A model generated the notes under the pieces. It saw only the letters and a program-made list of their open reading frames with translations. It ran no database searches and was not told where the DNA came from. From an uncultured Rhodospirillales bacterium (GTDB lineage Bacteria; Pseudomonadota; Alphaproteobacteria; Rhodospirillales; UBA2165), in contig CAJXKD010000001.1 in NCBI GenBank assembly GCA_913055735.1, positions 248,001 to 312,000 of the forward strand: a stretch of 64,000 bases of DNA, given 5' to 3'. Of this stretch, positions 38,795-48,106 are shown piece by piece. The position numbers and the translations under genes are program-made. How positions within the stretch are numbered: position 1 is the first letter of the stretch; each line of letters starts with the position of its first letter.

Positions 38795-41236
38795 ATGACG
38801 ACTTTCGGGGGAAAGACCTTTCAACGCGGTGTTCTGTGCGCGGCGATGGCCATGCTGATCGCCGGTCCGCAGGCCTCGGCACAGACCAAAAGCAAGCCGC
38901 CCGCGCCGGAACCGGAAATGGCGCAAGCTGCACGCACGTTCGATTTCGACATCGCCTCCAAACCCCTGCCCCAGGCCATTGCCGACTTCTCGGCGGTAAC
39001 CGGCATTCAGGTTCTCTATACCGAGGCCTCGACATATGACCACGAGGCGCCGGCGCTGAAAGGCGCCTACACCGCCCGGCAGGCACTCAACCTGCTGCTC
39101 GATAACAGCGGCCTCGCCGCGCGCTACACCACGGCCGGCGCCGTTACCATCGAATTGCCGGGCCGCGACGGAGGCGGCGCGACGACCCTCGGCGCGATCA
39201 CGGTCGAAGGGCAAACTGTGCCGTCTCAGTCGATCATCGGCAATCTTCCGGAGGAGTATTCAGGCGGTCAGGTCGCCCGAGGCGGGCGCGTAGGAATGCT
39301 TGGCAACAGGGATATTCTCGACACGCCGTTCAGTTCCACCTCCTATACGGCTCAGACCATCGAGGATCAGCAGGCCAGCCGGATAACGGACGTGTTTCTC
39401 AACGACCCAACGGTACGTACAAAAACGCCAACTGACGGCGTCTTCGATTCCTTCTATATTCGCGGTTTCCCGGTGACCAGCGTCGTCTACACGGCCAATG
39501 GCTTGGCCGGAAGTCTGCCGACGGACGTCGTTGCGACGGAATCGGTCGAACGCATCGAGATTTTGAAAGGGCCTAGCGCCCTGCTTTCCGGCATGGCCCC
39601 GCTTGGCGCGGTCGGCGGATCCGTCAATATCGTCCCGAAGCTGGCAACGGACGAGCCGATCACGTCCATTACCGGCCGTTTTCAGGGAGTCGGCCAGGGT
39701 GGTTTCCACGCGGATGTCGGCCGCCGCTTCGGGCGGGACAACAGGGCCGGTGTGCGTGTCAATGCCGCTTACCGGAACGGGGATACGGCAATCGATGATC
39801 AATCCGAGGAGCTTGGGCTTTTCTCAGCCGGGCTGGATTTACGTGGCGATCGCTTTAGGCTTTCCTTTAGCGGTGGCTATCAGCATGTCGAGGTGGATGC
39901 ACCGTCGCTCGCGATGACGGTCAGTTCCTCCGTCGTCATTCCCGAACCGCCCGATGCCGACAGCAATCCGTTTCCCAGCTGGGGCTTCGTCAAGCATCAG
40001 GACATATACGGTGCCGTTCGCGGCGAGTACGACATAGCGGAGAACGTCACGGCGCATGCGGCGTTTGGGGCCGTGGACCACCGGAGCCTATTTCTCAATC
40101 CGTCCCTGAATATCGACGATGCCGCTGGTAATACGACCGCTTCGCCGTACTACGAGCCGAGCAAGCGCATAATGCTGTCGACACAGGCGGGAATGCGCGG
40201 CAATTTCCAAACCGGCTCGGTTAAACACGAGCCGAGCTTCGAAGTCGCGCTGCTCAAGCATGACACAGGATTTGCCTATCCGAGCTTTTCTGGATCGTCG
40301 AGCTTTACATCCAACCTTTACAATCCGATCTCGCCCACGGCTCCCGACCTCTCTGGGGTATCGGAGAAGGTCGCCACCACGAGTACCGAAATTCTAACAG
40401 GTGCCGCCGTCAGCGACGTCGTTTCCGTTCTAGACGAACGCGTTCAACTGATCTTCGGGGCACGCTGGCAGGAAATTGAAATCGATCGTCATGGAAACGG
40501 TTTGAACTCGCGGGACGACAAGCTCTCGCCGGGCGTCGGCTTAGTTGTCAAACCGTGGCAAAACGTCTCCCTTTACGGCAACTATATCGAGGGTCTCTCA
40601 CCGGGGCCGAAAGCGCCAAGCGGCACCGCAAACGTAGGTGAAGTATTTCCGCCCATTGTGACCGAACAATTTGAAGCCGGCGTTAAAGTCGACTACGGCA
40701 ACATCGCGGCGACTCTCAGCGCATTCCAGATTACCCAGCCGAACGGCGTGACAACGGCGGCAACCAACACTTTCGGCGTGGATGGCGAGCAACGAAACCG
40801 CGGCGTCGAACTAAGCGTTGCGGGGCAGGCCGCCGACAGGGTGCGCCTCCTGGGCGGAGCGGCCTTCACCGACGCCGAGCAGGTAAAAACCGCGAACGGC
40901 TCGAACGACGGCAAAACCGCCGTCGGCGTTCCGGAATATCAGCTCAACCTCGGCCTGGAATGGGATACGCCATTCCTCGACGGCTTTACCTTGGGCGGTC
41001 GCGCAACCTATACAAGCTCGCAGTTCTACGACGCGGCAAACACGCAAAGCATTCCCGATTGGTGGCGTTTCGATCTCAGCGCCCGCTATGCGCTCGATGT
41101 ATATGACACGCCTATTCAAATGCGCGCATCGATCACCAACTTGCTTGACGACAACTACTGGGAATCGACCGCGCCGTCGGCTCTGTCACGAAGTGCCCCT
41201 CGTACTTTTCTCCTCTCAGCAACGGCCCGGTTCTAG
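38795..41236 (+). CDS. TonB-dependent siderophore receptor 2 with STN domain
   Basis: An 813-residue ferric-siderophore transducer; the barrel end (NLLDDNYWESTAPSALSRSA, then FLLSATARF) resembles ferrichrome/FcuA-type receptors. A signal peptide extends to about residue 30 (ending ASA), the STN domain is FDFDIASKPLPQAIADFSAV (about 47-100), the plug begins near 165 (DTPFSSTSYTAQTIEDQQAS), and the barrel ends in a terminal Phe. The ATG at 38795 was chosen because AGGAGGG lies 9-15 bases upstream; the earlier TTG would overlap the Fur-like site. It signals through the second FecR-like protein. Confidence 0.92.
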   Translation: MTTFGGKTFQRGVLCAAMAMLIAGPQASAQTKSKPPAPEPEMAQAARTFDFDIASKPLPQAIADFSAVTGIQVLYTEASTYDHEAPALKGAYTARQALNLLLDNSGLAARYTTAGAVTIELPGRDGGGATTLGAITVEGQTVPSQSIIGNLPEEYSGGQVARGGRVGMLGNRDILDTPFSSTSYTAQTIEDQQASRITDVFLNDPTVRTKTPTDGVFDSFYIRGFPVTSVVYTANGLAGSLPTDVVATESVERIEILKGPSALLSGMAPLGAVGGSVNIVPKLATDEPITSITGRFQGVGQGGFHADVGRRFGRDNRAGVRVNAAYRNGDTAIDDQSEELGLFSAGLDLRGDRFRLSFSGGYQHVEVDAPSLAMTVSSSVVIPEPPDADSNPFPSWGFVKHQDIYGAVRGEYDIAENVTAHAAFGAVDHRSLFLNPSLNIDDAAGNTTASPYYEPSKRIMLSTQAGMRGNFQTGSVKHEPSFEVALLKHDTGFAYPSFSGSSSFTSNLYNPISPTAPDLSGVSEKVATTSTEILTGAAVSDVVSVLDERVQLIFGARWQEIEIDRHGNGLNSRDDKLSPGVGLVVKPWQNVSLYGNYIEGLSPGPKAPSGTANVGEVFPPIVTEQFEAGVKVDYGNIAATLSAFQITQPNGVTTAATNTFGVDGEQRNRGVELSVAGQAADRVRLLGGAAFTDAEQVKTANGSNDGKTAVGVPEYQLNLGLEWDTPFLDGFTLGGRATYTSSQFYDAANTQSIPDWWRFDLSARYALDVYDTPIQMRASITNLLDDNYWESTAPSALSRSAPRTFLLSATARF

Positions 41237-41257
41237 CGGGCAGGGAGGAGAGCCGTC

Positions 41258-42493
41258 ATGAGGGGTGTGGCCGTCGCATTGCACCGGACTCTCGGTCTTA
41301 CGCTGGCAGGCTTCCTGATCATTATCGGGCTGACCGGCAGCGTGATCGTCTTCTTCGGCGAGTTGGACGAATGGGCTAATCCGGGCCTCCTCAAGGTTCA
41401 ACCCGGCAACGATTACGTCGATTTCCTTGCGCTGCGCGAAAACCTGCAAGCACAGGACCCAAAGGCCCACGTCTATGGGGTCGTCTTTCCCGAGAATACC
41501 GACGACGCGGTCACCTTCTTCGCGCAGGGAGCGATCGACGCGACCAGCGGCGAATATCTCGACCCCGGCTACGACGAAGTGTTTGCTGACCCCTACACCG
41601 GACGGCGCCTGGGACACCGCCTCTGGGGCGATTTTTCCTTCGATTCGAAAGATCTGACGACATTCGTCTACTTTCTGCATTACTCGCTGGTCCTGCCCGA
41701 GGAATTCGGCGAACTGGTCATGGGGATCGTCGCGCTCGTCTTCGCGGCCGATTGCATTGTTGCGTTATACCTGACACTACCCCGTCGGCAACCGCGCGAG
41801 GCGCAACGCGGCAAGACGTTTCTGCGGCGCTGGAAACGGTCCTGGCAAATCGAAAGAGGCGGAAGCCCATTCCGCATCGTTTTCGATTGGCATCGGGCCT
41901 CCGGCCTATGGATATGGCCGATGCTGCTCATTTTCGCGGTGTCCGGCTTCGCGTTCAATATGCCCCGCACCTATCTGGCGGTGATGAACAAGGTGACGAA
42001 CTATGTCGATACCCATGCCCTGCCGGTTCTGGACCGGCCGGTTCTGCATCCGGCCGTCGATTGGGACACCGCCCTATCGCTCGGCAAGACGTACATGGAG
42101 AAGCAAGCGCATAAGTACGATTTCACGATAGAGCGGCCATCGAGCCTCATCTTCCGGCGGGAAACCGGCATCTACGACTATCGTGTCCAGAGTTCGCGCG
42201 ACCTCGCGGAAGTGCCGAACTACGGATATACGAGCGTCGCCATCGATGCCATGACCGGCAAGCTCCACACCGTCGAACTGCCGACCGGGCTATACGCTGC
42301 AAACACCTTCACCGCCTGGATCAAGGCCCTGCATCAGGCGCGCGTTTTTGGCCTCCCCTATCGATTGTTTTGCAGCGCGCTAGGCCTGATGCTCGCCGCG
42401 CTCACTATAACCGGCGTCGTCATCTGGTATCGCCGGCGCACCGCCCGCTTACGCAGGCCGTCGAGCCAGACCAACCTTTCACCGGAGACGTAG
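41258..42493 (+). CDS. PepSY-type membrane protein 2
   Basis: A 411-residue inner-membrane PepSY/PiuB-group protein, paralogous to the one at 35588. The N-terminal helix is LHRTLGLTLAGFLIIIGLTG, a central pair surrounds FDWHRASGLWIWPMLLIFAV, and a C-terminal helix precedes a basic tail. A periplasmic PepSY-like region spans about 40-130. The probable role is reduction or release of iron from the siderophore taken up by receptor 2. It begins 21 bases after the receptor, with GGGAGGAG in front. Confidence 0.86.
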   Translation: MRGVAVALHRTLGLTLAGFLIIIGLTGSVIVFFGELDEWANPGLLKVQPGNDYVDFLALRENLQAQDPKAHVYGVVFPENTDDAVTFFAQGAIDATSGEYLDPGYDEVFADPYTGRRLGHRLWGDFSFDSKDLTTFVYFLHYSLVLPEEFGELVMGIVALVFAADCIVALYLTLPRRQPREAQRGKTFLRRWKRSWQIERGGSPFRIVFDWHRASGLWIWPMLLIFAVSGFAFNMPRTYLAVMNKVTNYVDTHALPVLDRPVLHPAVDWDTALSLGKTYMEKQAHKYDFTIERPSSLIFRRETGIYDYRVQSSRDLAEVPNYGYTSVAIDAMTGKLHTVELPTGLYAANTFTAWIKALHQARVFGLPYRLFCSALGLMLAALTITGVVIWYRRRTARLRRPSSQTNLSPET

Positions 42494-42582
42494 CCGCGAG
42501 CGCTATGGAACCCGGGTATGAACGGAAAGACGACGTGGTACCCTTCACATGAGCGTGCCACTGTCGGCGAGGCGATATCTGC

Positions 42583-42852
42583 TCACCCCTCCTCCGGTGT
42601 CCGCGCGGTGATGCTCAGCGCGTGGATCGGCCCCTTCAGCTCGTCGGCCAGAACGCCATAGACGGCGCGCTGCCGCTCCATCCGCGACTTTCCGGCGAAG
42701 GCATCCGAGACAACGGTCACCCGGAAGTGGGATTCGCCGCCGTCGCGCGCGCCCGCGTGACCGGCATGGAGGTGGGATTCGTCGATAATCTCCAATTCTT
42801 GCGGCGAAAATGCCTGGGTCAGCTTGCTGCGGATTGTGTCGGCGACTTTCAC
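42583..42852 (-). CDS. bolA: BolA-family protein
   Basis: An 89-residue BolA protein, a partner of monothiol glutaredoxins in iron-sulfur trafficking and stress response. The conserved blocks are LEIIDESHLHAGHAG and ESHFRVTVVSDAFAGKSRME, including the His residues that ligate the shared cluster, and RQRAVYGVLADELKGPIHAL. The start is GTG at 42852. It is divergent from the DnaJ-type gene. Confidence 0.93.
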   Translation of the reverse strand: MKVADTIRSKLTQAFSPQELEIIDESHLHAGHAGARDGGESHFRVTVVSDAFAGKSRMERQRAVYGVLADELKGPIHALSITARTPEEG

Positions 42853-42965
42853 GGCTAAATACCTGTGTTGAGGGCTCTATTTGGGCAAAAAATTGATCTT
42901 GAAATCGGCCGGAAGTGGCTTGTTCGTTCCTTGCCACTCGCCCGCCGACCAACCATAGTTATCTT

Positions 42966-43592
42966 ATGACAAGACGGAAAACCAGCTTCCGCGAGCAGCT
43001 CGACGAGAGCGAATACCGGCCGTGCGAATGGCCGGGCTGTCCCGAGCGGGCCGGCTACCGGGCGCCGAAATCCCGGGACGCGCTGCGCAGTTACAAATGG
43101 TTCTGCCTGGAGCATATCCGCGCCTACAACAGCGCGTGGAATTTCTACGAAGGCATGAGCGAGGAAGAGGTGGAAAAGCTGGTCCGGGCCGACACCACCT
43201 GGAATCGTCCCTCTTGGCCCCTTGGCTCCAATGGAGAGGGGCAAAAAAACCGTTACAACTGGGCCGGTTTTGGTACAATACATGATCCTTTCGACCTATT
43301 CGAGGACGCTGCGGACTACCGGTCGCCCGGCTCGCAACACTTGTCGGAGCCCGAACGCAAGGCCGCGCGCATTCTCGACCTCGAAGCCCCCTTCACCGTC
43401 AGCGAGGTGAAAGCCCGGTATAAGGTGCTGGTTAAACGCTACCACCCGGATGCAAACGGCGGCGACAAGGCGGCGGAAGAACGAATTAAGCAGATTAACG
43501 GGGCCTATGAGACCCTAATGAAGAGCCTGATTACCGGGCAACATCAAAGGACACCGGATAAACAGCATGACGACGACAAGCACAAACCCTGA
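42966..43592 (+). CDS. DnaJ-domain protein with putative zinc site
   Basis: A 208-residue protein with a C-terminal J domain (about 135-190; helix [22 protein letters not shown] at 160-162, helix [12 protein letters not shown]). Unusually for a J protein, the N-terminal part has CEWPGC (C20, C25) and FCLEH (C47, H50), which could bind zinc. The last 25 residues are polar and charged. It overlaps cobS by 26 bases, so the three genes dnaJ-like, cobS, cobT are translated together, and the J protein probably recruits Hsp70 to the CobS/CobT complex or its substrate. The pairing is common in alphaproteobacteria (family knowledge). Confidence 0.88.
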   Translation: MTRRKTSFREQLDESEYRPCEWPGCPERAGYRAPKSRDALRSYKWFCLEHIRAYNSAWNFYEGMSEEEVEKLVRADTTWNRPSWPLGSNGEGQKNRYNWAGFGTIHDPFDLFEDAADYRSPGSQHLSEPERKAARILDLEAPFTVSEVKARYKVLVKRYHPDANGGDKAAEERIKQINGAYETLMKSLITGQHQRTPDKQHDDDKHKP

Positions 43593-44571
43593 AGGCCCGA
43601 CCTTTCCCCTGAGCGCCCCCGATATTACCGTGTCGGTGCGCCAGATGTTCGGCATCGACAGCGACATGGAAGTCCCCGCGTTCAGCGAGAATTCCGAGTA
43701 CGTGCCGGCAACCGACGACAACTACCGCTTCGACCGCGAGACGACCATGGCCATCCTCGCCGGCTTCGCGCATAACCGGCGTGTCATGATCCAGGGCTAC
43801 CACGGCACCGGCAAATCGACCCACATCGAGCAAGTGGCGTCGCGCCTCAACTGGCCATGTATCCGGGTCAACCTGGACAGCCATATCAGCCGTATCGATC
43901 TCGTCGGCAAGGACGCCATCGTGTTGAAGGACGGACAGCAAGTAACCGAATTCCGCGAAGGCATTTTGCCGTGGAGCCTGCAAAATCCGGTGGCGCTGGT
44001 GTTCGACGAATACGACGCCGGCCGCCCGGACGTGATGTTCGTCATTCAGCGTGTCCTGGAAGTCGAGGGCAAGATGACCCTGCTCGACCAGAGCCGGGTC
44101 ATCCATCCCCATCCCTATTTCCGGCTGTTTGCCACGGCCAACACGGTCGGTCTCGGCGATACCACCGGGCTTTATCACGGCACGCAACAGATCAACCAGG
44201 GCCAGATGGACCGTTGGAACATCGTCACGACCCTGAACTATCTCGAGCACGATGCGGAAACGGAAATCATCGCCGCCAAGGTACCGTCGCTCGCCACCAA
44301 GGAAGGCCGCGACACGGCCAGCAAGATGGTCGAGCTTGCCGACCTGACGCGGACCGGGTTCGTCAACGGCGACATCTCGACGGTCATGTCGCCGCGGACG
44401 GTCATCGTGTGGGGCGAGAACGCGCAAATCTTCGGCGATGTCGGCTTTGCCTTCCGTCTCACCTTCCTCAACAAGTGCGACGAGGTGGAGCGGCCGATCA
44501 TCGCCGAATACTACCAGCGCTGCTTCGGTGAGGAATTGCCGGAATCGGCAGCCAACATAACCATGGCCTAA
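43567..44571 (+). CDS. cobS: Cobaltochelatase subunit CobS (AAA+ ATPase)
   Basis: A 334-residue MoxR-related AAA+ ATPase; with CobT and CobN it inserts cobalt in aerobic cobalamin synthesis. Walker A is [15 protein letters not shown] (about 77-91), Walker B is LVFDEYDAG (near 145-153), and the sensor region is [15 protein letters not shown]. No cobN or other cobalamin gene is visible within the window. The start lies within the dnaJ-like gene. Confidence 0.94.
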   Translation: MTTTSTNPEGPTFPLSAPDITVSVRQMFGIDSDMEVPAFSENSEYVPATDDNYRFDRETTMAILAGFAHNRRVMIQGYHGTGKSTHIEQVASRLNWPCIRVNLDSHISRIDLVGKDAIVLKDGQQVTEFREGILPWSLQNPVALVFDEYDAGRPDVMFVIQRVLEVEGKMTLLDQSRVIHPHPYFRLFATANTVGLGDTTGLYHGTQQINQGQMDRWNIVTTLNYLEHDAETEIIAAKVPSLATKEGRDTASKMVELADLTRTGFVNGDISTVMSPRTVIVWGENAQIFGDVGFAFRLTFLNKCDEVERPIIAEYYQRCFGEELPESAANITMA

Positions 44572-44601
44572 CGGCCGGTTGAAGATCGGCGGAAGAAACA
44601 C

Positions 44602-46458
44602 ATGGCAATCGATCAGGAAAATCAGGACCTGATCAAACGGGTCACGGAAGCGACGCTGAAAGCGGTGTCGGCGCGTGACGACGTATCGGTGTCCTTTGCC
44701 CCCGGCGCCCATGGCCTCGCCATCGGCCCCGAAGGGGGACAGGCGCGCCTGCCGGCGCCGTCGCGGCAATTCGACGGCGAAGACCTCAACGTGCTGCGCG
44801 GCGAGGCCGACGCGGCGGCACTCCGGCTGCGCTACCATGATGAAACGCTTTACCGGCAGCAGGTGCCCCAGGAAGCGGGCAGCGCCTCTCTGTTCGACGC
44901 CGCCGAGCAGGCGCGGGTCGAAGCGCTGGGCGCGCGCCAGTTGGCGGGCGTCGCCAAGAACCTGCATGAGTTCCACGACGCCGATTGCCGCGATAAGGGC
45001 TATCACCAGGCGAGCGACCGCGAGATGAGCCAGATGACCGACGCGGTGGCGTTGCTGCTGCGCGAGAAGCTCTCGGGCACGCCGGTGCCCGCGTCGGGCA
45101 AGCCGCTCGCCGATCTGTGGCGCGGCTGGGTCGACGAAAAGATCGGCAAGCAAATGAGCACCCTGCAACGCCAGATCCACGATCAGGAAGCCTTCGGCGA
45201 CTCGCTCAAGGATATTCTCGACCTCCTGGACCTGTCGCCCGAAACCTCCGAATCCGAAAGCCAGGAGGGCGGCGACGACAACCAGGATCAGGAATCCCAG
45301 GATCAGGAGAACCAGGAAGGCGCCGACGCGCAATCCCAGGACGGCGATCAGGATTCCGAGCAGATGGAGATGGATTCCGACGGAATGGATTCCGAGTCGG
45401 AAGACGAAATGGAAACCATGATGGACCCCTCCGAACTGGAGGAAGATCCGTCGGTGACCATGCGTGGCAAACCCATGCGGCCTGAATTCGGCGAGGGCCA
45501 CGTGGAGATGTACCAGGCCTTCACTGCCGAATTCGACGAGACCATCAGCGCCGACGCCTTGTGCGATCCGGAAGAGCTTACCCGCCTGCGCGCGCAGCTG
45601 GATCAGCAGCTGGTCCATATGCAGGGCGTGGTGTCGCGCCTCGCCAACCGGCTGCAGCGCCGCCTGATGGCGCAGCAACAGCGCTGGTGGGAATTCGATC
45701 TCGAGGAAGGATTGCTCGACGCCGGGCGGCTCGCCCGCGTGGTCGTCGATCCGCGCCACGCGCTGTCCTACAAGGTCGAGAAGGAAGCCGACTTCCGCGA
45801 TACGGTGGTCACGCTGCTGATCGACAATTCCGGCTCCATGCGCGGCCGGCCCATTTCCGTCGCCGCCATGAGCGCCGATATCATCGCCCGCACGCTGGAA
45901 CGCTGCGCGGTGAAAGTTGAAGTGCTCGGTTTCACCACGCGGGCATGGAAGGGCGGCCAAGCGCGGGAGAAGTGGGTCGCAGCGGGAAAGCCCGCCAATC
46001 CGGGACGGCTCAACGACCTCCGGCACATTATCTATAAGGCGGCCGACGCCCCGTGGCGGCGCGCAAGGCGCAACCTCGGCCTGATGCTGCGCGAAGGGTT
46101 GCTGAAGGAAAACATCGACGGCGAGGCGCTCCTGTGGGCCCACAACCGGCTGATCGGCCGGCCCGAGCAGCGCCGCATCCTGATGGTGATCTCCGACGGC
46201 GCGCCGGTGGACGATGCGACCCTGTCGGTGAACCCCGGCAATTATCTGGAGAAGCACCTGCGCACGGTGATCGACTATATCGAGCGGCGCTCGCCGGTCG
46301 AACTCACCGCCATCGGCATCGGCCACGACGTTACGCGCTATTACCGCCGCGCCGTGACCATCAACGACGCCGAGGAACTGGGCGGCACCATGATGCAGAA
46401 CCTCTCCGAACTGTTCGAAGAGGAAAGCTCGGTCCCCCGCCGCGCCCTGGTCCACTAG
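44602..46458 (+). CDS. cobT: Cobaltochelatase subunit CobT (VWA domain)
   Basis: The 618-residue partner of CobS. The N-terminal CobT domain extends to about 210. A highly acidic Glu/Asp/Gln/Ser-rich linker (about 214-290) follows, then a helical part, and a C-terminal von Willebrand A domain with MIDAS motif DNSGS near residue 408 ([13 protein letters not shown]). Length and layout match the family. It follows cobS after 30 bases and is followed after five by the phytase-like gene. Confidence 0.94.
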   Translation: MAIDQENQDLIKRVTEATLKAVSARDDVSVSFAPGAHGLAIGPEGGQARLPAPSRQFDGEDLNVLRGEADAAALRLRYHDETLYRQQVPQEAGSASLFDAAEQARVEALGARQLAGVAKNLHEFHDADCRDKGYHQASDREMSQMTDAVALLLREKLSGTPVPASGKPLADLWRGWVDEKIGKQMSTLQRQIHDQEAFGDSLKDILDLLDLSPETSESESQEGGDDNQDQESQDQENQEGADAQSQDGDQDSEQMEMDSDGMDSESEDEMETMMDPSELEEDPSVTMRGKPMRPEFGEGHVEMYQAFTAEFDETISADALCDPEELTRLRAQLDQQLVHMQGVVSRLANRLQRRLMAQQQRWWEFDLEEGLLDAGRLARVVVDPRHALSYKVEKEADFRDTVVTLLIDNSGSMRGRPISVAAMSADIIARTLERCAVKVEVLGFTTRAWKGGQAREKWVAAGKPANPGRLNDLRHIIYKAADAPWRRARRNLGLMLREGLLKENIDGEALLWAHNRLIGRPEQRRILMVISDGAPVDDATLSVNPGNYLEKHLRTVIDYIERRSPVELTAIGIGHDVTRYYRRAVTINDAEELGGTMMQNLSELFEEESSVPRRALVH

Positions 46459-46463
46459 CCCAT

Positions 46464-47462
46464 ATGCGCTTACGGTTTTTCACCGTTCTGGCAGCCACGT
46501 TGGTTGCCGGCTTCATCCCGGCCTGCACGCCAACACAGGTTCGGGCTAACGACGCGCCGGTCAGCGTGCGCGTCTCGTCGGCGCCGCTGGACACGGGCGA
46601 TCCGACGGTGCGCACTGTCGGCCGGCTGCGCTATGTCGGCGGCGTGGAACTGACCTCCAACGACAAGCGCTTCGGCGGCTATTCGGCGCTGGAGATTTCC
46701 GCCGACGGCACCCGCCTGACGGCGCTCTCCGACACGGGCACGCGGCTGGACGCGACGTTGGACGTCGACGCGGCGGGCGAGATCACCGCCGTCACCTTCC
46801 CCAAGATCACCCCCCTCACCGCCCCCGACGGGCGCGTTCTGAAAAGCAAAGAGGAAAGCGACGCCGAGGGCATGGCGATCCTGCGGGATGGGCGCACCGC
46901 CGTCGCCTTCGAACGCGACCACCGGGTTTGGGTATATGATGCCAATGGTACGGTGACGCCCCTGCCGACGCCGCCGGGACTGGAGGACGCCCCCGACAAC
47001 GGCGGGCTAGAGGCGCTGGTGACGCTCGGGAACGGCAGACTGCTCGCCCTGCAGGAAGATCATCAGGCGGGGACGCCGGACGGCACCACCCGCGCCTGGG
47101 TCTACGACGGACAGAAATGGGAGACGTTGACGGTCGGACGGGCCGAACCGCTGAGCCCGACGGGCGCGGCGCGGCTACCGGATGGCGGGATTATCATGGC
47201 CGAACGCAATTTCACCCCCCTCGCCGGCGTGCGGGTGCGCGTCTCCGTCCTGGACGAGGCGGCGGTCAAACCCGGTGCGGTGGTGCCGACACAGGAAATC
47301 GCGCGGCTGCAGCTGCCGCTGACGGTCGATAATTTCGAAGGGATCGCGGCGCGCAAGGATGGGCGCGGCCGGACGCTTATCTATCTGATCTCAGACGATA
47401 ACTTCAATCCGCTGCAGCGGACGCTGTTGATGATTTTCGAGCTGCTGCCCCCAAAGAATTGA
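46464..47462 (+). CDS. Exported esterase-like phytase-family protein
   Basis: A 332-residue secreted protein resembling the phytase-like/esterase-like domain (beta-propeller). A signal peptide of about 28 residues includes the Cys of GFIPACTPT, a weak lipobox, so it may be a lipoprotein. Family-type blocks are YSALEISADGTRLTALSDTG, DAEGMAILRDGRTAVAFE, NGGLEALVTLGNGRLLALQE and LTVDNFEGIAARKDGRG, with metal-binding acidic residues. The ATG at 46464 was chosen, five bases past cobT; a longer frame inside cobT is not real. Substrate unknown. Confidence 0.82.
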   Translation: MRLRFFTVLAATLVAGFIPACTPTQVRANDAPVSVRVSSAPLDTGDPTVRTVGRLRYVGGVELTSNDKRFGGYSALEISADGTRLTALSDTGTRLDATLDVDAAGEITAVTFPKITPLTAPDGRVLKSKEESDAEGMAILRDGRTAVAFERDHRVWVYDANGTVTPLPTPPGLEDAPDNGGLEALVTLGNGRLLALQEDHQAGTPDGTTRAWVYDGQKWETLTVGRAEPLSPTGAARLPDGGIIMAERNFTPLAGVRVRVSVLDEAAVKPGAVVPTQEIARLQLPLTVDNFEGIAARKDGRGRTLIYLISDDNFNPLQRTLLMIFELLPPKN

Positions 47463-47483
47463 CAGTACTCGGAGAAGGAAAGA

Positions 47484-47566
47484 TGGACCCCCCGGTCAAG
47501 CCGGGGGGTGACGGATTGAGTAAAGCCACCACCACGCGTCATGCCCCGACTTGATCGGGGCATCCA
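47484..47566. repeat. Two palindromic intergenic repeats, opposed
   Basis: A 30-base palindromic element at 47484-47513 (TGGACCCCCCGGTCAAGCCG then GGGGGTGACG) and a relative in the opposite orientation at 47537-47566 (CGTCATGCCCCGACTTGATC then GGGGCATCCA). The first is the exact reverse complement of 52676-52705. Confidence 0.85.
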
Positions 47567-47584
47567 ACTTGTTTCGTGAAAATG

Positions 47585-47618
47585 AAAAGGCGCCGGGAAG
47601 GACGTCCCGGGTGGCGTT
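47585..47618 (-). terminator. Terminator after rpmB
   Basis: On the minus strand GCCACCCGGGA and TCCCGGCGCC form a hairpin followed by TTTTCATTTT, just past the rpmB stop. Confidence 0.65.
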
Positions 47619-47626
47619 TAGAAGGC

Positions 47627-47923
47627 TTAAGCGGCGGAACCGGCCTTGTCTTTGGCCTTCTTGAGGCGGCGCTTCAGCTTGGCGGCCTCGGCCGGCAGCT
47701 TGGAGGTCGGCGTCGCCAGCAGGTAGGCGTCGAGACCGCCCTTATGCTCCACGGTGCGCAGCGCAGCCGGGGTCAGGCGCAGGGAAATGGGGCCCAGCGT
47801 ATCGGAATAGAGGGCCATCTTCTGCACGTTGGGCAGGAACCGGCGGCGGGTCCGATTGTTCGCGTGACTGACGTTATTGCCCGTCTGAACGCCTTTTCCG
47901 GTGATGTCGCAACGGCGCGCCAT
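47627..47923 (-). CDS. rpmB: 50S ribosomal protein L28
   Basis: A 98-residue large-subunit protein. It begins [20 protein letters not shown], the standard L28 start, with the [12 protein letters not shown] block next and a basic Lys/Arg-rich C-terminus with an alphaproteobacterial extension. The start is at 47923; the longer upstream frame is not conserved in the family. It is transcribed in the same direction as icd but separated by a hairpin. Confidence 0.96.
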   Translation of the reverse strand: MARRCDITGKGVQTGNNVSHANNRTRRRFLPNVQKMALYSDTLGPISLRLTPAALRTVEHKGGLDAYLLATPTSKLPAEAAKLKRRLKKAKDKAGSAA

Positions 47924-47994
47924 GATCGTATCCTTTGGTTTTGGGCCGAAAACTCGCTGTTTTGGGCCTTTTTTCCGCTTTCTCACAAATAGGC

Positions 47995-48016
47995 CGCGGG
48001 CCTCAAAAGGCCCGCG
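47995..48016 (-). terminator. Hairpin after icd
   Basis: An eight-base perfect stem CGCGGGCC/GGCCCGCG with a six-base loop, 91 bases after the icd stop. No strong T run follows on the minus strand (GGCCTATTTGTG), so termination may be weak or factor-assisted. Confidence 0.5.
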
Positions 48017-48106
48017 AGGCCGGTGTTTTAGGGCCCCCGGCCCCTCCCGTCAAGAAGAAAGGCGGCGCAAGAGGCCCGGATTTCCGCCCCAAGAAGGTGC
48101 TTGGGC

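Noticed and set aside
43531..46455. A 974-codon open frame on the minus strand, antisense to cobS and cobT
   Set aside because: It mirrors strongly coding, GC-rich genes with AAA+ and MIDAS motifs intact on the plus strand; its own translation is His/Arg/Asp/Val-biased low-information sequence with no domain or ribosome site.
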